Origin: Hypholoma sublateritium FD-334 SS-4
Lineage: Eukaryota; Basidiomycota; Agaricomycetes; Agaricales; Strophariaceae
Direction: 5' to 3'
DNA length: 59,991 bases
Assembly: GCA_000827495.1 (NCBI GenBank)
Contig: KN817535.1
Span: 4,905-64,895, forward strand
Below, in pieces: positions 10,965 to 22,170 of the stretch. A model generated the notes under the pieces. The model made no database searches. It saw only the letters and a program-made list of their open reading frames with translations, and was not told the DNA's origin. The position numbers and the translations under genes are program-made. The number at the start of each line of letters is the position of its first letter. The stretch's first letter is position 1.

Positions 10965-13357
10965 GCTGGTCAGCCTACGGCGCTGCGGACAATCGAGATA
11001 TTATTATGCGCGTCCTTCGTCACATGTTCGTACATCTACGGATCCGGAGATGAGTTAGAACTTAGAACACCGGAGAGAACATCGATAATTGTAGAATGAC
11101 ATGCCCTACTTGATCTATGGAAGCACACCGTATGTAAATGATGCAATAGTGACACTCTCCCTTCACTCATCCGACGTAAAGAAGAATTGTTATTATTTGA
11201 CCGCAGCCGAGAAACTGTACAAGAAAGCCCACATTTGAAGACTATGCGCTAGCTGTGTCGTAACCTTGAGGCATGGAGCGTCAACAGCACTCCATATTGG
11301 TGCAGAACGCCAGATCGGCAATTTCCGGGCTGCTGCGCCGTTCGGTCTGAGCCGTCTATGTCACGGCGAACCCAGAATGCCACGCCTTGTTCGGGTGCCC
11401 CTTCGCCAGGTGCTCTCGTATCACCCACAATCTCCGAGTCTGAGCACTTCGACGGTTATATGTCTGATCGTCCTGCTGACTGCCGTACAGCACGACGTCC
11501 ACGCCGATCTGGTCAGCGAGCCACAATTGGTCTTCTATCCGCATCTGTCCGTAGCCCCGGGTTCTCTCCAGGTTGTCCCAGAATAGCGGGCCAGGTCGCA
11601 GTGCGGGGACATAGCACAGGCTGGGCGCACATCTGCAATCCCTGCGCATTGGTAGGAGGGCGTCTATTTCTTGTTGACGAGCTGTGCGCCAACGCCGCCT
11701 GAGGCCTGCCGTGCGCATGTTCTGCAAAATGCGGGAGTCCGTACGCCGGACCTCGCGCTCGGAGCTGGTGTCATTGCCGTACCGACAACGCATGCCCGAC
11801 TTTCGTACCCACACGGGGTAGCTCGTCCGGATGCACCTCGAGCCTTCGTTCATGTATTTACTTCTCCGTATTACATATCTTATTCTTCTCGAACGCGAGG
11901 CTCACATCATAACCGATGCTGTAACGTTAGTTCTGACTGGGAAATACAGAATTCCGTAGCTTCCTGGCTTCGATTATTCTGTCCTGTTTTCACTTCTCGA
12001 AACAGTTGCTGCGGCCCATGAAGCGCCACTGGACCGCGAACTCCGGTTCTAAAAATCAGTTGGATCTGCTCAGGATGTGCCCACAACAGCAATGATTTAA
12101 TTGATATGCACCAGCATGAGTCCTATGACACTGCACATATCGTTTAAACACCGTCAAGAAGTCTCTATAAATAACGAAATATCTGGAAGCTCAAGAAACT
12201 TCTATGTAAATATATAACTGACCGCAGGCCCAGGTCTCTCAGAGCGCCCGTACTGGCGTTTTTATTTTAAAAAATAGGATGAGTTGAAAAATTCCCTTGC
12301 AAATGACTTGTTAGACAGCTCTGAAAATCTATACCTTCCTCGTTCACGCGGATTTTGTTTAACCCACCATCATCACTTTCGCTCTGGCCATGCCCTGCGT
12401 CGGAAACCCCCGTCGGTGGCAGGCATCTTGAACGCACGTCAGTACGTACACGTAACTCCATCAAGGATACAACCTTCCAAATGCAGCAAGAAGATGCCGA
12501 AATGGCGGTCGTGGTGTAGAAGAAATACGGCACTCAGTAAAAGACCATAAGGGCGACAGGTTGCGTGCTTAAGGAGATCGCAGATGATAAGAGAGTACAA
12601 GGAGAGAAATGCGCTAAAGGGTGTAGCATCCTTATTGTGCTGGATTTTCGGCACAGACGGCACAGACGGAACGGTGCTACGTGTTGCCGACTTCGTCTCG
12701 CGACCTGCAATCTTCGTCGCCGTTTCGATGCTCCCACTCCTGAAGAAATTATGATACGTACCTTAGCCCCGGATAAGTACTCCTTTCCGACACACTACCC
12801 CGACCGCGCAAATGATGTATATACCTGCTGCACTCAATTTTCTCGCATTCCCGGGTTATCATATGATTTGCGTATGATGGTAATAATAGGCGTGGTGCTG
12901 TTGAAATGACCATAGTGGTAGGCGATTTGTATGGATTTACCATGACGCACACTTTCTCTGATGCCCCTCCGTTTCAGACAGTGCGCGTGGGACTTTCATC
13001 GCGCTTTCTACTAACCCCGCCGCTCAGATGAGGAATTTCACGAAAGGTGGATTGTCCTGTCTGTGGTACCTCTTTGACAAAACGCGTAATACTCATCCAG
13101 TCGCAGTGCTCCCACACCCCTATGGATCCCGTGTACCACCGGCCGATGGAATTTGTGTCGTCACTGACATCGAAGAATTATCGTGTGCTTGGGCTATGCT
13201 TCCATAGCTCATGTGTAGAATGTCATTTTACAATTAGTCAGCTTCTCTCGTGTGTTTTACGCCACACATCAGCTCTAGATCAATAGATGTCTGAACATGT
13301 GAGGAGAGACGAGCAAAATAATATCTCAAGTGACCGAAACGCCGTTGTTTGAACAGA
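10965..13357. other. Spacer between inverted paralogues; one unassigned ORF
   Basis: No recognised gene. A minus-strand open frame at 11356-11853 could encode up to 165 residues (Arg-rich, with LWLADQIGVDVVLYG) but matches no family I know and has an overlapping plus-strand frame of similar quality. From 12100 to 13350 I see no coding signal. Confidence 0.45.
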
Positions 13358-13363
13358 ATAAAA
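13358..13363 (+). promoter_or_regulatory. TATA-like box of the right inverted-pair gene
   Basis: ATAAAA lies 43-48 bases before the ATG at 13406, the same spacing as in the paralogue at 10271-10916. The leader from here to the start codon is visibly related between the two copies. Confidence 0.55.
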
Positions 13364-13405
13364 TGCACGGTGTAAAGCCCAGCTCATCATCTCATCCCAG
13401 ATAAC

Positions 13406-14042
13406 ATGGCCTCCAAAGACATCTCTGAAATCCACCTTGAATCCAACGCTATCCTCGAGAAGCTCTACGTCGCGAGGGGCTCGCCCGTCGTTCTGGACTC
13501 CGCGTTCATCCAGGAGTACTTCAAGCTCCTCCAGGAGCAGCTACACCTCGAGCCCGAAGAACCTTCCCCCCGCGCGCCCCATGCGACCGACGCGAAGTTA
13601 TCGCAGCAAGACCGCGGCCTCTTGGAGGTCGGCATCGCGTCGAAGAACGAGAAGTTCCTCGTGACCGATGCACTCCAGCCGCGTGAGTAATGTTTTTTCC
13701 TGCATGATACACTTCTCATATAAAAACGAATTGCAGTGAGGACTATCACGGGAACCTCGCAGCGCTTCGGCAGCGACCGCGGCAGTGGCACCTACATCAT
13801 GACCAGTGTTCAAGGAATTCCGAACATCACGATCACGACGGGCTCGGCCGTCGTTGCTGTGAGATAGATACCTTCCTCCCTTATATAATCTACTAACACT
13901 ATATTTGCTCGTTTTTTGCAGTTTATCGGTAAGTGGATACCATGTTTGATTATCATATCGAGTTGTCAACTGACGGTTGTGCGTAGGCCTTCCGAACACC
14001 CTCCAATCTGAATCCGGTGTTGGACGCTGGGTCAGCGCCTAG
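13406..14042 (+). CDS. Unrecognised 153-residue protein, 7-nt exon (inverted pair, right)
   Basis: Exons 13406-13682, 13737-13858, 13922-13928 and 13987-14042 (277, 122, 7 and 56 nt) total 462 nt, or 154 codons with the stop. The protein begins MASKDISEIHLESNAILEKL. It has an acidic/proline-rich middle, then LSQQDRGLLEV, a beta-type stretch TSQRFGSDRGSGTYIMTSVQ, and NITITTGSAVVA. The 7-nt exon TTTATCG supplies Phe-Ile and the first base of Gly. The last exon encodes LPNTLQSESGVGRWVSA. Each boundary has a GT donor and AG acceptor, and the introns are 54, 63 and 58 nt. The family is unknown to me. The gene faces its paralogue tail-outward across about 2.5 kb. Cellular location cannot be inferred. 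Confidence 0.76.
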
Positions 14043-14665
14043 CTTTGAAAGCGTGACAGCGCGAAGAGGACCAGCTACACATGACTGCGATGTATCTAGT
14101 AAAAGAAGAAAATAAGAAAAAGTGATCGGTGGGATTATAGTAGGATCTACTGCCACTTGTATGGGTTTTATGTCTCGTCGAAATATATCTTCAGCCCGTA
14201 AACCAAGTGTTCGAAAACATCAGTATGCATCACTATTGAAATAAGACCTTTCGGTTCATATAAACATAAGGATAGATTAGATCAAGTACTCTTAGTACTT
14301 ATCGATTATCCTTAGCCAGCAGTGCATAAAAACAACACGTCATGATTGTAATCGCAAGTATACAGATGGATTTCTCCACCTAACATTTCTACAACGAATT
14401 CACTGCCCGCGCCACGCTCGCCACACCCGACCACGCATCCCGAGGTTGTGCGTGTTCCCGAGGCGCCAGTGCTCCTGCACCGTCCGCACCTGCGGTTGCA
14501 CAGCGCCGGCGCCAGGGCGGAAAAACCGCCAACTGTATACATATTGTGGTGTACAGATTGTATAGATGGAAGAAGTTCATCGGTAAAGGTAACTCATGTC
14601 GTTGACAGCTGCAAATGGCCACCAATTGTCGCCCTAAGAAACACTGATCTCCGATGGATGTTGTT
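14043..14665. other. Intergenic, no gene seen
   Basis: No supported coding sequence or RNA gene. It is the shared 3' side of the gene ending at 14042 and the F-box gene ending at 14666. Confidence 0.6.
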
Positions 14666-16345
14666 TTAGCAAAGGTACGTCATGTCGTCGACAATTCTGG
14701 ACGGCCACCAATCGTCAACCGGTGAAGTAACGTGGCTAATGCCCCGGTCCAATGCCAGCGAGTCGGCGATGGTCTTCCTGAAGGTTACTTCGAGCCGGAT
14801 GTTCCCTACCGTCTCGGCAGACTGAATCCCCTTGAGGAGCGGCTCTTCGATGGGATCATATTCAAAATCCATTACCAACGCTTTCAAGCGACTCAGCCCG
14901 GGAATCGTGCCATTTCGGCGCACGAGGAAGTCACGTAGAGCAGGTAGAGACACAACCCGCGCCAGCCCATATCGAAAATATTCCAGTTGTGGACAGAGAC
15001 ATTGCGCAGGGTTATTTTGAGTAAGAGCGTTGAGAACAGTGTTGATATTACGATTCAGTTGGGGCTGCCAGGCGAAGATCCGTTCAGGAGCCGGGATATG
15101 CAGGGTGAGAAGGGAAGGACAGTGGCTGAGATACTCGATTAGGATGTCGCACGAGCTAGGTTGTCCCGTGGATAGCTCTCGAATATTTGATGACTGCTTT
15201 AAACACGCTATCAATGCTGGTGATCTTGCAACGTCATACATTGCGGAGTTATAACTGATGATTTCTAGCGATGGTGCGTTTATGGACCCGAGCATTCCCT
15301 CACCATGTTCAATCGGTTGAGCCGCGCCGAGCCCAATGAAAACCAATGTTGTGAGGTGTGGAAGTGATATGGGGCGCAGTGAAGGTGGCCACCCAGCATC
15401 CGTTACGATTAGATCGAGCCTGATAAGATGAGTAGCTTGGCGAAGGACGTGCACAAGGTCATTCATGATATCAAACCTAAGATGGTCACAGTAAAGATGT
15501 GTGAGATTCGGCCAATTGACTGGGTAAGTTGACACTCCGCCTGAGCCCATTTGACGAAATTTCTTCAACATCGGAGCCTGCAAGATGTCACTATTTCTCC
15601 AAAAATCACCACGGCTTTGTCCGTTTGGAGTGGTGAAAGTGGAGACGGAGAGCGACTGGAGGAGTGGAACGTCGTATTGATTCAACATTGAAACGTGGGA
15701 TATAGTTGTTGGATTGCATGAAAAGTGAACATTTTTCCAGCGAGAGCGGCAGGCTATAATGACATGTATCAGGTCGTCTATAAACTCGGACCCGAGAAAC
15801 CTAGTCGTTTCAATTTGGCTGAACTCCCGGTTTTCGTAGACAGAGATATGGAGGGGAAGATTGCCTGAGCGCCGAAGCAGCCACTCTTTGGCACCTTCGG
15901 TCCGTGCAGTCATAATCGATTTTGCCGTGTCCTCTGTTTCTGGCGTAGTAGATAGAATGATTGGAATGTGAATAGCAGCCCATAGCTCTGGTGTTGTTAG
16001 CGCAATCATACGCGTGGCTCTGGAGATCTGGGTGAGGAGGACGGGTGCCTCCGTTTTAGCCATCGTGGGATTCCACCGCGTTTCCAGGCATGCGACAAAG
16101 ATCACACGTACGACGTCCTCGGGGAGCTGGCGGAAGGGCGAAAGGGCCCGGCGGAATGGCGCGGAGGCTTCGAGCAGCGCCGTCTTCTCCGCGTTCAAGA
16201 TCCGTAACTGTTCCTCCAGCGCGGATATCTTCTGGGTGATTAGGTTCAGTTTATCGTCATACTCGGCGACAGTCTCCTTAAGTCTGACGCGTTCGTGATC
16301 GGTAAGGGCTTGGTTAGTTGTTAATAGGTGCCTAAGAGACGCCAT
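14666..16345 (-). CDS. F-box protein with N-terminal coiled coil
   Basis: A single uninterrupted frame of 559 codons. Residues about 18-60 form a charged coiled coil (LNLITQKISALEEQL). An F-box follows at about 70-115: LSPFRQLPEDVVRVIFVACL, then TEAPVLLTQISRATRMIAL and TPELWAAIHIP. The remaining roughly 440 residues are a leucine-rich, LRR-like C-terminus. This architecture is typical of the large F-box family of Agaricomycetes, expected to act as substrate adaptors of SCF ubiquitin ligases through Skp1. The substrate cannot be told from sequence. It shares this layout with the gene at 43140-45317 but is only distantly similar. Lack of introns is common in this family. The start is the first ATG ahead of the coiled coil. 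Confidence 0.9.
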   Translation of the reverse strand: MASLRHLLTTNQALTDHERVRLKETVAEYDDKLNLITQKISALEEQLRILNAEKTALLEASAPFRRALSPFRQLPEDVVRVIFVACLETRWNPTMAKTEAPVLLTQISRATRMIALTTPELWAAIHIPIILSTTPETEDTAKSIMTARTEGAKEWLLRRSGNLPLHISVYENREFSQIETTRFLGSEFIDDLIHVIIACRSRWKNVHFSCNPTTISHVSMLNQYDVPLLQSLSVSTFTTPNGQSRGDFWRNSDILQAPMLKKFRQMGSGGVSTYPVNWPNLTHLYCDHLRFDIMNDLVHVLRQATHLIRLDLIVTDAGWPPSLRPISLPHLTTLVFIGLGAAQPIEHGEGMLGSINAPSLEIISYNSAMYDVARSPALIACLKQSSNIRELSTGQPSSCDILIEYLSHCPSLLTLHIPAPERIFAWQPQLNRNINTVLNALTQNNPAQCLCPQLEYFRYGLARVVSLPALRDFLVRRNGTIPGLSRLKALVMDFEYDPIEEPLLKGIQSAETVGNIRLEVTFRKTIADSLALDRGISHVTSPVDDWWPSRIVDDMTYLC

Positions 16346-17034
16346 GTTGCGACAGGTAATAGTAGCCAGATCTGAGCACGAAACCGCGAGCCGCGCGCGT
16401 AGTGAATCGCAGCCTCAGGAATTGTTCAGGACGTGGCAAGGAGGCGGGGGCATTGGCACGCCAAGTTGACTCGAAAAACAGAGGCTGTTTTTCGAACCCC
16501 GCGAAGATGTTTGGCCCAACTTAACCATGCCAAATATGAACAAGCAAAGAGCGAAATTCTTCTCAGCATCAAGAGGCATCAAGTCAGCACGAAACAATAA
16601 AGAACCAAGCCGAATCGGAGAAGAATACAGCGCGAAAACGTGCGCGGTACAATTTGATTATCGGCGCTGCTTTATATGTACAGCTAAGTACTACAACAGC
16701 GGCGCATGTACAATGTTGCTTATTAGGATCTTCAGGCATCGGGCGCCGTCGTTCTGCGTTTGGGCGCGGAGTCGGCCGGCGGTGGTGGCGCGTGGGCTGG
16801 GGCTAGTGATGGTGCTTGTGTCGATGGGATGGGTCGGGGAAGATGAGGATGATAGTCCCATGTGCATGTGTGAACGAAGAAGGAAAAACAAGAAGAAATA
16901 ATTAGGGTGCAGCGAATAAAGCCGGTCGGGGGCTGCTGCAGTTGAGCTTTCATTGAGAATGCGGTGATTATACGATCCTATATCAAACGCAAGACGTCAG
17001 CGGACCCGCATAACGATCAAAAAGACGAGTGTAC
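16346..17034. other. Intergenic, no gene seen
   Basis: No supported gene. It contains the 5' flank of the F-box gene and the presumed 3' flank of the ORF at 17035-18912. A short GC-rich frame at 16691-16953 is judged non-coding. Confidence 0.55.
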
Positions 17035-18912
17035 TCACAGCTGCGCGACAGTGCGCGTGCGCCCGAGCCCGCGGGCAACCGGCGCCCGCGCGGCGCGCTC
17101 CTCCACGTCCATCGCCGACGGGCGGCGCTGCAACGGCGCACCCTTATCCTCGTCCTCCGTGTCCACCTCCGTATCCGCGTCCGCGGGCTGCGTATCAACG
17201 CGCTGCACCGGCCCCGCGCGCTTCCTGCCCTTGCCATTCGCTCCCGCCGCCCCCCCGAGGCGCGCGGCGAGCTCGGGGTGCGTCTGCAGGCCGTACGCAT
17301 ACGCCGGCGCGGGGAACTGGCGCGGCTGCGCGCGCGGCGGGGACGGCGAGGAGCCCGCGTGCGGCTGCGACGCGGGGTACGCGCGGCCGCGCGGCGGCGG
17401 CGAGTACCCGCCGGATGCAGGCGGCTGCGAGGACGGCCCCGCGCGCGACGCGTCGGGCGTGATGCGCCGCTTCTTCGAGTCGTGCGTGCCGCTCGTGCGC
17501 CGTGCCGTCCCCGCCTGCGCACCGCCGGCGCCGTCCGCGTCGTCGATGCGCCGCTTGCTGCGCGCAGGCACGACGCGCACCCCGCCTGGCTGCGCCCGTT
17601 TTGCGGGTGGCCCGCGCGCGTATCCAGCAGCCGACGCGGCGGCGGCAGCGGCGGCCTGCTCGCGCTTCGTCCGCGCTGCGTTCGCGGCGAACATCTCCGC
17701 CATCTGCTCGAGCAGCTCCGCCTCACGCGCTGCGCGTGAATAGTCGCGCGCCAGCTCCACCATGCGCCGGTCGTGCGTGAGGATCCCCGGGCCGATCTGG
17801 CGCGCGCGCGCACGTCGTTCGGCGTCGCATGGCTGCGGGCCCGCGGCGGCGCGGCGGTCGTACGGCGGGGGGCTATCGGTATCCGCGCCGGGCTCCGGAG
17901 AGGGGCCGCGGCGGATGGGGCGCCAGGGGTAATACGGACGCGAATCGTGCGCGGCGAGCGAGTCGTAGTCGATGGGGAGCGCGTGTGCGACGAGGTCGGC
18001 GGGGGTGAGCCAGCCGAGATCGAGCAGGCGGCGCAGGGAGCGCCCGGGGACGGGCCTGGCGCGGCTGGTGCAGGAGAAGCGGAAGTCCACCTCCGCGAGG
18101 GCGACTAACGGGTCGAAGATCTCGGTGGCAGGAGTGGGCCGTGGTTCTGCGGAGATGGAGGAGACGGATGTGGCCCGCGATGTGGCCCTTGATGTGGCTC
18201 TTGATGTGGGGGAAGGTGAGACTGAGCGGGACGCGGCGGTGGGGCTGGGACACGGGGAGTTAGCGGCAGTGTCGACGGTGGCGGAGAGGGAGGACGTCGA
18301 TGTAGCTGGCGAGCTGCGAGGAGGTCGGAAGGGTGGGTACGCGAAGTCTCGCACTATAATTGGTGGATGTTTTACAGCTGGTGCACTGGGCAGGGGTTCA
18401 TCGTCGCACACAACGGTTGGCGCGGGCGACGGCGGCCCGGCAGCAACGGCCGCCTTCACGTCGACACTCAGCCCCGCGGCACGATCCATCTCGACGTCAC
18501 TTTGCCGCTTGACCGATAGTACTGCAGCCTGCGCACTGGAACGCAGCTCAGCATCCCAGACGGGCGAACGCGGCCCGGCAGCGGCGGGTGCGATGGTGGA
18601 CTCAGTGTGGAGCTCCGTCTCGACGTCGCGGTTGGGCCCATTGCCGCGAGAGATTTCAGTATGGATGCTGCGACACCGACGGAGCAGCGGCTGAGGTATG
18701 TCGTCCATCGTGATGTCTCCGTCCGCGTCGCGGCCACCGGTGCGCAACGGCTCCGATTGTGCTCGGCCCCTGGGAGCGGCGATTGTGAAGAAATGTGCGT
18801 GGCTGTTTCTGGTACGCGTTATCAGAGCTTGGATGAGGCGGGTGTGCCGCCGGGGGCGGGTCATGTTGAATAGCGGGGTAGCCACAGGGGTGGCTTGATC
18901 AAGTCTCTGCAT
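17035..18912 (-). CDS. Long intrinsically disordered, Ala/Pro/Arg-rich protein
   Basis: One open frame of 625 codons with very high third-position GC. No domain is recognised. The N-terminal half is Ser/Pro/Thr-rich and includes the repeat SRATSRATSRAT. A more ordered block around PLVALAEVDFRF, LRRLLDLGWLTPADLVAHAL and DSRPYYPWRPI follows. Next comes a likely helix (AREAELLEQMAEMFAANAAR) and an alanine run. The C-terminus is basic with clusters like nuclear localisation signals (SKRRI, SKKRRI). A good donor, GTGAGTAC, overlaps the stop codon, so the true last exon may lie further on near 16980. Other frames are also long here because of the GC content. This frame is preferred because its composition is protein-like and it has the ordered block. 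A nuclear protein is possible but unproven. Confidence 0.5.
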   Translation of the reverse strand: MQRLDQATPVATPLFNMTRPRRHTRLIQALITRTRNSHAHFFTIAAPRGRAQSEPLRTGGRDADGDITMDDIPQPLLRRCRSIHTEISRGNGPNRDVETELHTESTIAPAAAGPRSPVWDAELRSSAQAAVLSVKRQSDVEMDRAAGLSVDVKAAVAAGPPSPAPTVVCDDEPLPSAPAVKHPPIIVRDFAYPPFRPPRSSPATSTSSLSATVDTAANSPCPSPTAASRSVSPSPTSRATSRATSRATSVSSISAEPRPTPATEIFDPLVALAEVDFRFSCTSRARPVPGRSLRRLLDLGWLTPADLVAHALPIDYDSLAAHDSRPYYPWRPIRRGPSPEPGADTDSPPPYDRRAAAGPQPCDAERRARARQIGPGILTHDRRMVELARDYSRAAREAELLEQMAEMFAANAARTKREQAAAAAAASAAGYARGPPAKRAQPGGVRVVPARSKRRIDDADGAGGAQAGTARRTSGTHDSKKRRITPDASRAGPSSQPPASGGYSPPPRGRAYPASQPHAGSSPSPPRAQPRQFPAPAYAYGLQTHPELAARLGGAAGANGKGRKRAGPVQRVDTQPADADTEVDTEDEDKGAPLQRRPSAMDVEERAARAPVARGLGRTRTVAQL

Positions 18913-19290
18913 GGTGAGCTGGCGTGAGCAACGGCGACGGCGAGGATGGAGATGATGGTGGGAAGGAAGATGGCGGGAAAGCAGCGGGCGGGGTGCTTAA
19001 GTAGAGCCCGTGCTCAGTGCCACTAGGAAAGCGTTTGCGGGCAGTCCTAGGTGGCACTGCTCGCTTTGTTGACAATGAAAGAAGCGTGGGAACCCGGATC
19101 CCGTGAAATTTGCGCTGACTCCGAATTCGGATCCCGCCGTTGCCTTATCGGTAGCATTAGCCCGCCGGGCGTTGGGGCCCGCGTCAGCCGGTCCGAGGGC
19201 ACTGCGCAAGTGAGCTTGCTTGACTCGATAAATTGCAGGTCTGAACGTGGGACAACGGGCTGACAACTGCTTCAATTGGCCCAGTCAACC

Positions 19291-20154
19291 AGTGATATGT
19301 CGATTGGTACCAGTCGGATGTAGCCGGATACATCCGCACCTTCTTTCCGCGTCCCGATAATCGAGTTGGGGGCTACGCAGAGCTCGCACCAAGCTAGCAG
19401 AATGACTGATTAGTCTTGCTAACCTGTAATCTGGACTGAGCTGTAAAGTGGTTTGAAATAACTCTTATCCACCGACCGGCATTGGATGTTGGACTCTGGA
19501 GTTTCTTTTTATGAACGTCCGAATGATGAACACAGTGTCACAGCGTAGGAAATGTTGTTCACGGCATTTTAGCCGCACTCAACGCAAGCTCAAGCACTCA
19601 ACTACGGAGCTTTGGAGTGATACATGCCGCCACTTAGCAAACGATGGCCGCTCACCAGCACTCGTAAATTAGTGGTAGATCAGTGGGTATGTAGTATGTA
19701 CTTCAAGTTTTTTTTTGCTTGCAAACGGCGAGTTGGTGACGCAACAAAGGTTTTAAACGTTGTTTCAAAATTGCAACCTCAATTTGAAGCGCCGGTTGCC
19801 TTCGTAGATAAATTATAATTCTATGTGTAGTGTGACCCTACTGGCATTTCATTGTTGAAGCCTATTGAGTACCCAAAACTTGTTATTAGTGGAGGATAAG
19901 TTTGATAAAGTACGTGTCATGGCTTGGGGAGACCTGGGGGGGCTGAAGGCGCTGAAGAGTCACACCGGTCGGACAGCCGAACTCCTGCAGCAGCAGCCAA
20001 GGCCCCAGCCTGATTTTTTCAACCACTTCATAAATTATCATTAATCACCAATAAATATGTATTTACGCTGTGAAGGAAGACCACCGAAGTCGGATGTAAA
20101 AGAAGGTTCGGCTAAAGCCGATCACATCCGACTGGTACCAATCGACGTATAACT
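19291..20154. mobile_element. 864-bp non-autonomous DNA transposon with 9-bp target duplication
   Basis: The ends are inverted repeats. The left end (19291-19322) and the reverse complement of the right end (to 20154) share GTCGATTGGTACCAGTCGG and match at about 30 of 32 positions. The direct repeat CCAGTCAAC stands at 19281-19289 and 20155-20163, immediately outside the ends with one extra C on the left. A 9-bp target duplication is characteristic of Mutator-like elements and an 8-bp one of hAT. No transposase frame is present inside, so it would depend on an enzyme encoded elsewhere. No second copy was noticed in this window. Confidence 0.84.
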
Positions 20155-20163
20155 CCAGTCAAC

Positions 20164-22170
20164 TCGGCTCCGATTACACGTTTTGCTACCCATTTGCTTC
20201 ACTTGCTTTTGCCGTGCTTGGTGCTTTTCGTTGGCTTTTCGGCCAGGGGCTTTGAGGCTCATTCCGTTAAATGCGTCGGTAGACAGAACGACGCCATTGA
20301 TGACGAAGAAACTTGAGCTTGATCCTTTCTATCATGTAAGTGAATGCACGCGAAATTGGATGGCCGCTTGGTGTCGGTGATCAAGCTTCAAGCTCAATCT
20401 CAAGAACGGTGAACGGGCGAATCGGCTCTTAATTGATATGACCCACCCGCACTACATAACTTGGACATCATTGCGACTCGAATCTTCCTTATCTCATTGT
20501 GGGAGAAGGTGGGGAAAAGCCGTTCAATTCGTCACGGCATCCCATGTTACGGCGGGACTTTACCCCCTACGGCAGTCTGAGCAACAGGAAAAGCCTCAAT
20601 ACATTGTGAGAAGTCAAAGGGAAGCACCACTTGGCTTAGTACGCCGCAGCCTGCGCCTCCTCGGTGCGATTCCCAGATTCGGGCTCGCCGTTTCCGAGGG
20701 CGCTCCCGCCGTGCACGAGCAGCTCGCACGTCTCGCAGGCACCCTGCAAGTTAGCGACCCTATCCACGCCAACAGATGGCGTGCGCAAACGAACAAATGA
20801 ATGCGCGCTCAAGGTCAGAGCAGCACGGCGTCTCATATGGTTCCGGGCTTCTAATAGCGCGCACCCAGAAGAAAGACGCCAAGCGCTGGTCGCGCAGGCG
20901 CACTACGACGTTTATAGCTCGGAAAATATTAACGTACGCGCGCGGCCGCTCAGCAAGCCCGTTACACCCCGTCCCCGCAGGCGGCGTAGATACGATTTGG
21001 GAAGCAAGATAAAAATGCGCGACAAGAATGAGTATGAGCGATGAAGACAACGAATGAGGGTTGGAGGCCAAGGACGAAGAACTTGCACTCAGCAGAGGCA
21101 ACATTGTGAACATGACGAGTGGAGTAAGGTCAAGCAGTGAATCTTGCGGAAGGCGTTTCTGGCCACGTCAACCAGCGGCGGGCTCAGCGCAGGCCGTCGG
21201 CGACTGGTTACTAACGAATGCGTTCCACAGCGAGGATGGAGGGTGTAGAGCGGATGCATGCAATGGGAATAACGAGACGCAGCCTGTGTATCCGCGCTGG
21301 AGGTGGTGGACGGGCTGGAACCCGCGGGGTATGTGGTGGGGTGGACGTCAGACGTCAGATTCTTAGAGGCCACCTCCGGATTTCGATAATCCCAGCGAAG
21401 TGAGGGTACGGGATGAAGCCCACCTGCAGATACTCGATGCAGCGACGCGGGGAGAAGGGCAGGCGTACAGCCGTTGGTGGCTGCAGATGGTATTTGAGTT
21501 CGCCAGCTGTTGGAAAATGTCTATGAATCGTGGAGGGAAGCCATGGAATTAGGTGCAATGTAACAGCTGGCTCTCGCTGTACGAAGCAGATTCTTTAAAA
21601 TAGAAATGGACGCCATTTTGTTGGTGGGGGGAACAGACAGGGAGGAGCATTAGAGCAGCGTTGCGGCAATGTTGAACTTGAAGAAAGTGAGCACGGAGCA
21701 CTGCGCCGGAACGCCGATGTATGTAGGTATATTTGGTGCTACGCACAGCCACTTGGCTATTTTTACCCCCAGATTTCTTGCACATTTCGCGTTCAGATTC
21801 CAAACATGCATGCTACATGCCGTTTATACCAAGCGTTTTGACACTTATATTACTGAATAAGAAGTATATATGCAGCGTCTCCGTACCATGACAGACTATA
21901 CGCACTGGCCTCGGTATTTAACGCCCATGCTCCTGATTGTCCCCTCACTGCCGGCGCTGTGAAAAGCACCGCCTAGGGTCGGAAACTGCCAAATATATTA
22001 TACAGACTTAGTAACGCTAGACAGGTTATTCACAAGTTATTCATTACAGTGTAAGATTTGGCAGATTAATATCAGTATAAATATTATTACAAGAACGCTT
22101 GAACCATGAAAAGAAACGTTGGTCGATAAACTATGTGGTTCACTGCGCTATGCAGTGCTAAGGCCGAGTA
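20164..22170. other. Intergenic, no supported gene
   Basis: Short frames on both strands lack motifs or splice-linked partners. A minus-strand frame at 20636-20836 ends in a Cys-containing segment (GACETCELLVHGG) that might be a gene fragment, but nothing adjoining supports it. Confidence 0.45.

Noticed and set aside
11356..11853. 165-codon minus-strand open frame
   Set aside because: No recognised domain, no splice partners, and a similar-length frame on the opposite strand. Mentioned only as unassigned.
16480..16500. TTCGAACCCC resembling a tRNA T-arm
   Set aside because: No acceptor stem, anticodon arm or D-arm could be formed around it on either strand.
16964..17813. Several long plus- and minus-strand frames in the very GC-rich block
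   Set aside because: They are shadows created by high GC. Their Arg/Ala/Pro composition has no ordered segments, unlike the chosen 625-codon frame.
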